A stretch of 8,821 bases of DNA from positions 1-8,821 of the forward strand of contig JAEXJH010000479.1 in assembly GCA_023445955.1 (NCBI GenBank), in the 5' to 3' direction. Source of the DNA: Pseudomonadota bacterium (GTDB lineage: Bacteria > Pseudomonadota > Alphaproteobacteria > Caulobacterales > Caulobacteraceae). Of the stretch, positions 1 through 5,350 are shown in pieces (positions within the stretch are counted from its first letter, which is position 1; the number at the start of each line of letters is the position of its first letter). The notes below the pieces were generated by a model, which worked only from the letters and a program-made list of their open reading frames with translations, was not told the origin of the DNA and ran no database searches. A program made the position numbers and the translations under genes.

Positions 1-426
1 GGCCAGGGCTTCGCGCGCCTCGGCCAGGGCGGTCTCCAGCGCGCGGGCGCGGGCCTTCTCCGCCTGGACGCGCTCGTGGTTGGACGCGGCCAGGCCGATG
101 GCGATGATGGCGGTGTAGAGCAGGAGCGCGATCGGCAGCCGGCCCAGCGTCCGCGCCGCCAGCTCGCCGCCGGGCGAGAAGACCGCGTCGATCATCGCCG
201 AGACCAAGGCCTCCAGCGGCACGATCAGCACGCCGGCCTGATAGAGCACCAGCATGCTGATCGCGCCCGTGCCGTAGCGGCGCAGCAGCAGCCAGACGAT
301 CCCCGCCGCCGGCAGCCAGGCGGCATAGACCCCGCCTTGCCAGGCCAGCGAGTCGACGACGCTGACGACATCGCCCCGGTCCGCCGCGAACCGCCGGGCG
401 AACCAGGCCGCGCAGACCGTGGTCAT
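1..426 (-). CDS. Multi-span membrane protein, N-terminal part; possible LytS/YehU-type sensor histidine kinase (partial)
   Basis: The frame is open from about position 606 to the left edge; the first ATG is at 426 and a GTG is one codon upstream at 429. From the ATG, 142 residues are visible. Hydrophobic stretches lie at about residues 27-48, 55-79 and 97-114. They are followed by a charged, alanine-rich helix from about 116 to 142 (NHERVQAEKARARALE onward) that looks like a coiled-coil linker. A short TM bundle followed by such a helix is the arrangement of LytS/YehU-type kinases, whose HisKA-like domain (PF06580) would follow the linker. That domain lies outside the window, so the kinase call is inference. 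The in-frame codons upstream of 429 (FTAYAWV) look like the start of a further TM helix, which suggests the real start is upstream, possibly a CTG at 483 overlapping the previous gene's TGA. The gene follows the DUF2306-like gene on the same strand and is probably co-transcribed with it. Confidence 0.6.
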   Translation of the reverse strand, partial: MTTVCAAWFARRFAADRGDVVSVVDSLAWQGGVYAAWLPAAGIVWLLLRRYGTGAISMLVLYQAGVLIVPLEALVSAMIDAVFSPGGELAARTLGRLPIALLLYTAIIAIGLAASNHERVQAEKARARALETALAEAREALA

Positions 427-479
427 CACCCAGGCATACGCCGTGAACGCCCCCCCCCCGGCCGCCGTCGAGACCCGGC

Positions 480-1160
480 TCAGGCGGCCGCGAACGCCTT
501 TCGGCGGCGGCGCAAGACCAGGACCGTGATCCAGATCGCGGCCATCGGTTGAAACAACAAGGTCGGCCAGAGCTGGCTCCATGGGGCGGGCAGGAAGGTC
601 AGGAAGTTACCCGAAAAGGCGCTGATCACGGCGCCATAGGCGCTCAGCATCTTCACCAGATGTTCGTAGGTCCAGAGATTGGCGGAAAAAGGCCAGGCCG
701 TCGGACGAATAAACCGCCACAGGTCCCAGCCGCCATAGGTGAGCGCCGCATAGACCAGGGCCGCACTGACCGCCGCCTTGTTCCCCGTCCGGCCGGTGAA
801 CACCAGCACCAGGATCCAGACGCCAATGCCGATCAGGCCCAGGGTGACGGCCCAGTCCAGCGGCCTGGCGCGTTGGCGGAGATCGATGTCCGGCCGCTTG
901 CGGCCCAGCACCCGGAACCCGGAGAACAAAGTCATGGTCGCCGTCGCCGTCAGGGCCATGAAATAGGCGCTGAAGCGCAGCGCCGTCATGACCCAGGCCG
1001 CGGCCAGCAGCACGCTCATCAGCATGACGAAGGCCCGCCCCGACCACCGGTGCAGCCGCGAACCCTTGCGGCTGAGGATCGGGATCAGGCCGATGGCGAC
1101 CAGGAGAAAGCCGCAGCCGATGTGCAGGGCGAGGGTGGGGGAGAAGAGGCGCGATGTCAT
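480..1160 (-). CDS. DUF2306-like integral membrane protein
   Basis: A 226-residue, very hydrophobic protein with about seven predicted membrane helices, roughly at residues 9-29, 43-63, 65-83, 103-121, 130-147, 170-192 and 199-216. The motif KGSRLHRWSGR (32-42) between helices 1 and 2, with a histidine in helix 1 (H13) and another in YEHLVK (H167), resembles the uncharacterised DUF2306 family (PF10067). No biochemical role is established for that family. The histidines near the membrane could bind heme or metal, but that is a guess. The protein ends in a basic tail (RRRRK) and begins at an ATG with no strong Shine-Dalgarno. Its TGA at 482-480 abuts or overlaps the start of the sensor-like gene downstream, so the two probably form an operon transcribed from the AT-rich region after 1160. 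The family assignment rests on remembered motif similarity only. Confidence 0.75.
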   Translation of the reverse strand: MTSRLFSPTLALHIGCGFLLVAIGLIPILSRKGSRLHRWSGRAFVMLMSVLLAAAWVMTALRFSAYFMALTATATMTLFSGFRVLGRKRPDIDLRQRARPLDWAVTLGLIGIGVWILVLVFTGRTGNKAAVSAALVYAALTYGGWDLWRFIRPTAWPFSANLWTYEHLVKMLSAYGAVISAFSGNFLTFLPAPWSQLWPTLLFQPMAAIWITVLVLRRRRKAFAAA

Positions 1161-1349
1161 GCCCCGAACCTGGCCGATCGCGGCCGTCTCGCCAGGGTTT
1201 TGGGGCCGGTCGCGGCGATCAGGGGCGAAACGCAGGCGGCGTCTATAAGCCCGAATTCGACATAAAATATATTCCGACGCCTATAGTTGTCTGTTATCCG
1301 ACGTATTAATCGGCGCGATCTCGCGACCGCGGTGGCGGATGGAAGCGGT
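1161..1349. promoter_or_regulatory. Divergent intergenic region between the DUF2306-like gene and the response regulator
   Basis: 189 bases lie between two divergent genes. Bases about 1255-1310 are strikingly AT-rich against their GC-rich surroundings, as expected of a promoter. The heptamer TCCGACG occurs twice in direct orientation (1273-1279 and 1297-1303), 24 bases apart, and could be a paired binding site. No promoter for the leftward gene could be assigned with confidence. Confidence 0.4.
1287..1311 (+). promoter_or_regulatory. Possible sigma-73-type promoter of the response regulator
   Basis: TTGTCT (1287-1292) and TATTAATC (1304-1311) are separated by 11 bases. The Caulobacter housekeeping consensus is roughly TTGACG, 10-14 bases, GCTANAWC; the -35 keeps TTG and the -10 matches only partly. 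Transcription would begin near 1318 and leave a leader of about 30 bases before the ATG at 1350. A match this loose can occur by chance. Confidence 0.25.
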
Positions 1350-1742
1350 ATGGCGAGCGCCGACCCGAGACGGAAGCCTCCGCTTATTCTTGTCGTCGAC
1401 GATGAACCCATCATCCGCATGATCATGCTCGAGACCCTCGAGGATGCGGGCTTCGACGTTCTCGTGGCGCGCGACGCTCATGAGGCGCTCAGAGTGTTCG
1501 AGCGCCAGGACGAGGTCGCCCTCGTGCTCACCGACATCGACATGCCGGGCGGCTTGAACGGCCTGGAGCTGCGCGCCGAACTGCTGTCGCGCGCACCGCA
1601 CGTGCCGGTGCTGGTGATTTCGGGCGGCGGAGGCGCTTCCAACCGGTCCCCGGGCGCGCGATTCCTGGCCAAGCCGTTCAACTCGCGCGATCTGGTCGCG
1701 GCCGTCGTCGCGTGCCTGAAGCCGGATGACGATCCGGCCTAG
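1350..1742 (+). CDS. Single-domain response regulator (CheY-like receiver)
   Basis: A 130-residue receiver domain with no output domain. The acidic pocket is D17-D18 (VVDDEP), the phospho-acceptor is D62 in LTDIDMP, the switch residue is S91 in VISGG, and the conserved lysine is K108 in LAKPF, so all catalytic positions are intact. The GGLNGLEL segment after the phospho-site and the short glycine-rich loop after S91 resemble receivers attached to hybrid kinases. Such proteins usually relay phosphate or bind a partner rather than DNA. The ATG at 1350 is preferred because GGAAG (1341-1345) lies four bases upstream and the conserved domain begins about ten residues later. A TTG at 1287 would add 21 residues not typical of the fold and would overlap the suggested promoter. 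No cognate kinase is adjacent on this strand; the nearest candidate is the membrane protein at the left edge. The stop shares the CTAG at 1739-1742 with the convergent Crp/Fnr gene. Confidence 0.88.
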   Translation: MASADPRRKPPLILVVDDEPIIRMIMLETLEDAGFDVLVARDAHEALRVFERQDEVALVLTDIDMPGGLNGLELRAELLSRAPHVPVLVISGGGGASNRSPGARFLAKPFNSRDLVAAVVACLKPDDDPA

Positions 1743-2521
1743 GCGGCGTCGCCGCGACGCTTGTCGCCCTGGCGCCCCTCGGCCTGGAGTTCCTCGAACT
1801 GGCGGCGGACCACGCGAGCGCATTCGCAGGACGCGGCCTGCAGGCCTGCATGGTCCAGGATTTCGACATTGCCGCGGCTATAGCGGATCAGGCCGCGCTC
1901 CTTGAAGGCGTTGGCCAGGGTGCTGACCGTGGTCCGCTGAACCCCCGTCATGATCGCCATGTATTCCTGGGTCAGGGCGAAGCTGGCGCTGCCGGTGCGG
2001 TCGGCGGTCATCAGAAGCCAGCGCGCCAGCCGCTGTTCGGCGTGGTGCAGCACGTTGCAGGCCGTGAACTGCTGGGTCTGCAACAGGCTGGCATGGGCAT
2101 GGCGCATCAGGTGGCTGGAAAGGGTCGCGCTTTCGGCCAGTCGGCGCCGCAGGGCGCTTGCCGGCAATTGCAGGGCCGCACCGCCCACCTGGGCGAAGAC
2201 CCGGCTCTGAAGCGTGACATCTCCGGCGGCGTTGATCAGGCCTACGCCGCCTTCGCGGCCGATCGTATGGCTCTCGGCCGAGCGCCCGTCTTCCATCACC
2301 GTGACAATGGAAATGACTGCGGAACTGGGGAAGTAGACCTGCTCGGCCCGGTCTCCGACTTCAAATAAAACCTGGCCCTGGGAAAATGTGACTTCCTCGA
2401 AGTCAGGCATCAGGGCGCGAAGATCGCCTTCATCCAATGCGGAGAGCAGGAAATTTCGAAATCTCACCAGATCCGTCCCAGTCAGGAGTTCAGGATCGTT
2501 ATCTCGTAAAAAAGATTCCAC
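1739..2521 (-). CDS. Crp/Fnr-family transcriptional regulator
   Basis: A 260-residue protein with an N-terminal cyclic-nucleotide-binding-like beta barrel (about 21-140, including FSQGQVLFEVGDRAEQVYFP), a long dimerisation helix (about 135-170), and a C-terminal winged helix-turn-helix (about 181-225). In the latter, FALTQEYMAIMTGVQRTTVS carries the recognition helix. The tail has the SCEC motif (231-234) common in this alphaproteobacterial subgroup. The N-terminal cysteine cluster of oxygen-sensing FNR is absent, so a 4Fe-4S sensor role is unlikely. The effector is unknown: the barrel residues that contact cAMP in Crp are not evident, and relatives often act without a nucleotide. The start is uncertain. 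The longest frame opens with GTG at 2521, without a good Shine-Dalgarno; a GTG at 2467 (codon 19, VRFRNFLLS) lies just before the conserved domain. The gene probably starts transcription in the AT-rich region beyond 2521 and may control itself or the divergent small gene. Confidence 0.88.
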   Translation of the reverse strand: MESFLRDNDPELLTGTDLVRFRNFLLSALDEGDLRALMPDFEEVTFSQGQVLFEVGDRAEQVYFPSSAVISIVTVMEDGRSAESHTIGREGGVGLINAAGDVTLQSRVFAQVGGAALQLPASALRRRLAESATLSSHLMRHAHASLLQTQQFTACNVLHHAEQRLARWLLMTADRTGSASFALTQEYMAIMTGVQRTTVSTLANAFKERGLIRYSRGNVEILDHAGLQAASCECARVVRRQFEELQAEGRQGDKRRGDAA

Positions 2522-2673
2522 CTACCGTTTTACGTAGAACGATCGACGAAAACATCTCCTATATATTCATACGACATAGTAGTTGTGTTTATGGATTTAT
2601 AGTTTTCCTAGTCGACATATGATGTAACCATGGCCCGCAGACATAGCGGGATCGGGCCTTGCGAAATTTCGAT
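2522..2673. promoter_or_regulatory. AT-rich divergent regulatory region with palindromes
   Basis: About 150 bases lie between the Crp/Fnr gene (leftward) and the small rightward gene; bases 2522-2630 are far more AT-rich than the rest of the window. Visible symmetry includes CTAC/GTAG arms (2522-2537), CCCGC/GCGGG (2634-2638 and 2646-2650), the alternative arms GGCCCG/CGGGCC (2632-2637 and 2653-2658), and the perfect palindrome CGAAATTTCG (2662-2671). The 10-mer GAAATTTCGA at 2663-2672 recurs at 2450-2459 within the 5' end of the Crp/Fnr gene, making these candidate operator sites. No -35/-10 pair convinced me on either strand. Confidence 0.4.
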
Positions 2674-2847
2674 ATGAAGCCGGCCCCCGCCTATGACGAC
2701 GCGCCGACCATCTCGTTCAGCGAGGGCGAGATCGTGGTGGTCGGGCCTGGCGCGGTGGCCTTCTCGATGACCCTGGAAGCGGCGCGGGAAATGCACCGGC
2801 GCCTGGGCCTGGCGCTGGACCAGCTGCCGACGGCGGCCACGGAATAG
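2674..2847 (+). CDS. Small hypothetical protein
   Basis: A 57-residue product from the ATG at 2674, or 62 residues from a TTG at 2659. I do not recognise a named family. The sequence reads as two or three short beta strands (TISFSEGEIVVVGPGAVAFSMT) followed by an amphipathic helix (LEAAREMHRRLGLALDQL) and a short loose tail. Small proteins with a strand-turn-strand-helix pattern and 'G-x-V-A-x-S-x-T-x-E-A-A' wording are, to my memory, widespread in alphaproteobacteria, which together with good codon bias suggests a real gene. Neither start has a clear Shine-Dalgarno, so the transcript may be leaderless or translation may be coupled to a 15-codon upstream frame (2630-2677) whose TGA overlaps this ATG. 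It lies 58 bases before purD on the same strand and could be co-transcribed with it. No signal peptide or membrane segment is present. Confidence 0.6.
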   Translation: MKPAPAYDDAPTISFSEGEIVVVGPGAVAFSMTLEAAREMHRRLGLALDQLPTAATE

Positions 2848-2905
2848 GCGTCTGGCGTCACAGCCGTCTTGACCCGTCGGCCCGCCCGCGCCACACCCCG
2901 CGTTC

Positions 2906-4186
2906 ATGGAAAAGCTGACCATCCTCCTCGTCGGGTCCGGCGGGCGCGAGCACGCCCTGGCCTGGAAGATCGCCCAGTCGCCGCTGTGCGGCCGCCTCGT
3001 CGCGGCGCCGGGTAATCCCGGCATCGAAGCCGTCGCCGAGCTGCGCGCCATCAAGGTCACCGACGCCGACGGCCTGGTGGCCCTGGCCCAGGAGATCGGC
3101 GCGGATCTCGTGGTGGTCGGTCCGGAGTCGGCGCTGGAGGTCGGCCTCGCCGACAAGCTGGCCGGCGTCGGCATCCCCTGTTTCGGCGGCAGCCAGCGCG
3201 CCGCGCAGCTGGAGACGTCGAAGGCCTTCACCAAGGACTTCTGCCAGCGTCACGGCCTGCCGACGGCGGCGTATGGCGTGTTCGAGGACGCGGCCTCGGC
3301 CGGCGTCTTCCTCGACACCCTGGACGCCCCGTTCGTGATCAAGGCCGACGGCCTGGCGGCCGGCAAGGGCGTGGTCATCGCCGCCACCCGCGCCGAGGCC
3401 GACGCCGCCGTGCTCGACATGCTGGGCGGCCGCTTCGGCTCGGCCGGCGCGCGGGTGGTGATCGAGGAGTTCATGCACGGCGAGGAGGCCTCGCTGTTCG
3501 CCCTCTCCGATGGCAAGACCGCCGTGCTGTTCGGCGCGGCCCAGGACCACAAGCGCGCCTATGACGGCGACGAAGGGCCCAACACCGGCGGCATGGGCAC
3601 CTATTCGCCGCCGCCCGTGCTGACCGACGCCTTGATCGACCAGGCCTGGCGCGAGCTGATCGCGCCAACCGTCGAAGGCATGGCCGCCGAGGGCAATCCG
3701 TATGTCGGCGTGCTCTATGCTGGCCTGATGCTGACGCCGACGGGGCCGAAGCTCGTGGAATACAACGCCCGCTTCGGCGACCCCGAGTGCCAGACCCTGA
3801 TGCTGCGCCTCGACAGCGACATCGTCCCGATCCTGCTGGCCTGCGCCAAGGGCGAGCTGGCAGGCGCCGCGCCGCCAAAGTGGCGCGAGGAAGCCGCGAT
3901 CTGCGTGGTCCTGGCCGCCGAGGGCTATCCCGACGCGCCCAAGACCGGCGGCCTGATCCAGGACGCCGAGGCCGACTTCGGCCATGAGGCCGTGGTCTTC
4001 CATGCCGGGACGACCCGCGACGCCGAAGGCGCCTTGCGCGCCTCGGGCGGCCGGGTGCTGAACGTCTGCGCCCTGGGCGCGACCCTGCACGAGGCCCGCG
4101 ATGTGGCCTATGCCGCGCTGGGGACCATCAGCCTGGAAGGCGGCTTCTACCGCAACGACATCGGCTGGCGAGCGCTGAAGTCCTAG
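2906..4186 (+). CDS. purD: Phosphoribosylamine-glycine ligase (GAR synthetase)
   Basis: The enzyme joins glycine to 5-phosphoribosylamine with ATP, giving GAR, the second step of de novo purine synthesis in the cytoplasm. The 426 residues match the usual full length (420-430). Motifs in order are GSGGREHAL (10-18) and PGNPG (35-39) of the N domain, VVGPE (70-74), the ATP-grasp loop IKADGLAAGKGV (145-156), GEEASLFALSDG (192-203), the signature AQDHKRAYDGDEGPNTGGMG (212-231), the metal-binding VEYNARFGDPECQ (284-296), and the C-terminal FYRNDIGW (414-421). Nothing essential is missing. The ATG at 2906 is the only sensible start, since the first strand begins at residue 4; the ribosome binding site is poor. 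No other pur gene is visible, consistent with scattered purine genes in this group. The small gene upstream may share its transcript. A promoter and operator lie between its stop and the next gene, so downstream genes probably have their own control. Confidence 0.97.
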   Translation: MEKLTILLVGSGGREHALAWKIAQSPLCGRLVAAPGNPGIEAVAELRAIKVTDADGLVALAQEIGADLVVVGPESALEVGLADKLAGVGIPCFGGSQRAAQLETSKAFTKDFCQRHGLPTAAYGVFEDAASAGVFLDTLDAPFVIKADGLAAGKGVVIAATRAEADAAVLDMLGGRFGSAGARVVIEEFMHGEEASLFALSDGKTAVLFGAAQDHKRAYDGDEGPNTGGMGTYSPPPVLTDALIDQAWRELIAPTVEGMAAEGNPYVGVLYAGLMLTPTGPKLVEYNARFGDPECQTLMLRLDSDIVPILLACAKGELAGAAPPKWREEAAICVVLAAEGYPDAPKTGGLIQDAEADFGHEAVVFHAGTTRDAEGALRASGGRVLNVCALGATLHEARDVAYAALGTISLEGGFYRNDIGWRALKS

Positions 4187-4188
4187 GG

Positions 4189-4216
4189 TTGCCAGCGGCG
4201 CTCCACCCTCTAAACT
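4189..4216 (+). promoter_or_regulatory. Possible sigma-73-type promoter before the phosphotransferase gene
   Basis: TTGCCA (4189-4194), a 14-base spacer, then TCTAAACT (4209-4216) loosely fit the Caulobacter housekeeping pattern TTGACG, 10-14 bases, GCTANAWC. The predicted start would fall around 4222, at the palindrome at 4223-4236, which would be a good position for a repressor. The match is weak at the 3' end of the -10 octamer. Confidence 0.3.
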
Positions 4217-4222
4217 CCCTTT

Positions 4223-4236
4223 CAAACACCCGTTTG
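4223..4236. promoter_or_regulatory. CAAAC-ACCC-GTTTG palindrome, PsrA-like operator candidate
   Basis: A perfect inverted repeat of five bases around a four-base centre, 26 bases before the ATG of the phosphotransferase. It fits the published consensus for PsrA, a TetR-family repressor of fatty-acid oxidation genes in Pseudomonas: (G/C)AAAC, 2-4 bases, GTTT(G/C). The downstream gene belongs to a family tied to acyl-CoA metabolism. The function is inferred; a TetR regulator recognising this site in the present organism is not shown. Confidence 0.4.
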
Positions 4237-4248
4237 GCAAACAAGCGT

Positions 4249-4255
4249 AGGGGAG
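4249..4255 (+). promoter_or_regulatory. Strong ribosome binding site (AGGGGAG)
   Basis: AGGGGAG lies seven bases before the ATG at 4263. It is the clearest Shine-Dalgarno in the window, where most starts have weak ones, and it fixes the start of the phosphotransferase. Confidence 0.75.
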
Positions 4256-4262
4256 AAGCGCC

Positions 4263-5345
4263 ATGGCCGAAGCCGCTGAACAGTCCGCCCAGGACCTGAA
4301 TTCCGGCACCAAGCCCGTCGACCCGCGCCACGCGATCGACGAAGCCAAGCTGGCCGCCTGGCTGGAGGCCCATGTCGTGGGCTATGCCGGGCCGCTGGAG
4401 GTGCGCCAGTTCAAGGGCGGCCAGTCGAACCCGACCTACCAGCTGGTGACGCCGGGCAAGAAGTACGTCCTGCGCCGCAAGCCGCCGGGCAAGCTTCTGC
4501 CATCCGCCCACGCCGTCGACCGCGAGTACAAGGTGATCTCGGGCCTGAACAAGGCCGACTTCCCCGTCGCCCAGGCCTACGCCCTGTGCATGGACGAGGA
4601 CGTCATCGGCACGATCTTCTACGTCATGGAGAACGTCGAGGGCCGGATCCTGTGGGACGGCACGCTGCCGGAGTACCAACCGGCCGAGCGCCGGGCGATC
4701 TACGAGGCCCAGATCGACACCCTGGCGGCGCTGCACAACGTCGACTACGAGGCCGTGGGCCTTGGCGACTACGGCAAGCCGGGCAACTATTTCGCCCGCC
4801 AGATCGACCGCTGGACCAAGCAGTACCGGGCCAGCGAGACCACCAAGATCGACGAGATGGACCAGCTGATCGAATGGCTGCCCAAGAGCTGCCCGGTCGA
4901 CGACAAGACCTCGATCGTCCACGGCGACTACCGCCTCGACAACATGATCCTGCACCCGACGCAGCCGCGCGTGATCGCCGTGCTGGACTGGGAGCTGTCG
5001 ACCCTGGGCAATCCGCTGGCCGACTTCAGCTATTTCCTGATGAACTGGGTGATGCCGTCCGACCAGCGCGGCGGCCTGTCGGGGATCGACGACCTGACCG
5101 CCTATGGCGTGCCGACCATCCCGGAAGCGGTCGCGCGCTACTGCAAGGCCACCGGCCGCGACGGCCTGCCCGAGCTGGACTGGTATTTCAGCTACAACCT
5201 CTTCAGACTGGCCGGCATCTGCCAGGGCATCGTCGGCCGCGTCCGTGACGGCACCGCCGCCAGCGCCCATGCGCAGCTGATGGAGGCGCGCGTGCCGATC
5301 CTGGCCAAGGGGGCCTGGTCGTTCGCGCAGAAGGCGGGGGCCTAG
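4263..5345 (+). CDS. Phosphotransferase of the APH family, ACAD10/11 kinase-like
   Basis: A 360-residue kinase-fold protein. The glycine-rich loop FKGGQSNPTYQL (50-61), the strand with VLRRKPPGKLLPSAHAVDREY (basic residues at 71-73 and E88), the catalytic loop IVHGDYRLDN (D222, N227) and the metal-binding VLDWELSTLGNPLADFSY (D242) are all intact. The PPGKLLPSAHAV wording is typical of the domain fused to acyl-CoA dehydrogenase in eukaryotic ACAD10/11, where the kinase phosphorylates 4-hydroxyacyl-CoAs during 4-hydroxy acid breakdown. Stand-alone bacterial relatives are often annotated as aminoglycoside phosphotransferases, but drug resistance is unlikely. The substrate here is inferred to be a hydroxyacyl-CoA or similar small molecule. 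The first 25 residues are probably disordered. The start is fixed by AGGGGAG seven bases upstream. A PsrA-like palindrome and possible promoter precede the gene, and the amidohydrolase begins 5 bases after its stop, so the two are probably co-transcribed. Confidence 0.9.
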   Translation: MAEAAEQSAQDLNSGTKPVDPRHAIDEAKLAAWLEAHVVGYAGPLEVRQFKGGQSNPTYQLVTPGKKYVLRRKPPGKLLPSAHAVDREYKVISGLNKADFPVAQAYALCMDEDVIGTIFYVMENVEGRILWDGTLPEYQPAERRAIYEAQIDTLAALHNVDYEAVGLGDYGKPGNYFARQIDRWTKQYRASETTKIDEMDQLIEWLPKSCPVDDKTSIVHGDYRLDNMILHPTQPRVIAVLDWELSTLGNPLADFSYFLMNWVMPSDQRGGLSGIDDLTAYGVPTIPEAVARYCKATGRDGLPELDWYFSYNLFRLAGICQGIVGRVRDGTAASAHAQLMEARVPILAKGAWSFAQKAGA

Positions 5346-5350
5346 TCCAA

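Noticed and set aside
549..1265. Plus-strand frame opposite the DUF2306-like gene
   Set aside because: The opposite strand encodes a clean seven-helix protein; this product is Gln/Arg/Pro-rich and has no fold signature.
1287..1349. TTG-initiated 21-residue extension of the response regulator
   Set aside because: No ribosome binding site at the TTG; the ATG at 1350 has GGAAG upstream and starts just before the receiver fold. The TTG instead forms part of a possible -35.
1281..1823. 180-codon minus-strand frame across the receiver gene
   Set aside because: Arg-rich product opposite an intact CheY-like domain; it also overlaps the end of the Crp/Fnr gene.
2624..2631. GTAACCAT resembling the CtrA half-site TTAACCAT
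   Set aside because: One mismatch, no paired half-site at the proper spacing, and nothing else suggesting cell-cycle control.
2858..4348. 496-codon open frame on the minus strand across purD
   Set aside because: It mirrors purD codons in very GC-rich DNA; the product is low-complexity and Gly/Ala/Gln/His-rich, with no domain. purD has unmistakable motifs on the plus strand.
4128..5270. 380-codon minus-strand frame across the phosphotransferase
   Set aside because: Antisense shadow with repetitive Val/Gly/Asp/His composition and no domain.
4263..5345. Aminoglycoside resistance function for the APH-fold protein
   Set aside because: The PPGKLLPSAHAV signature and overall pattern fit the ACAD10/11-type kinase branch, not antibiotic kinases.
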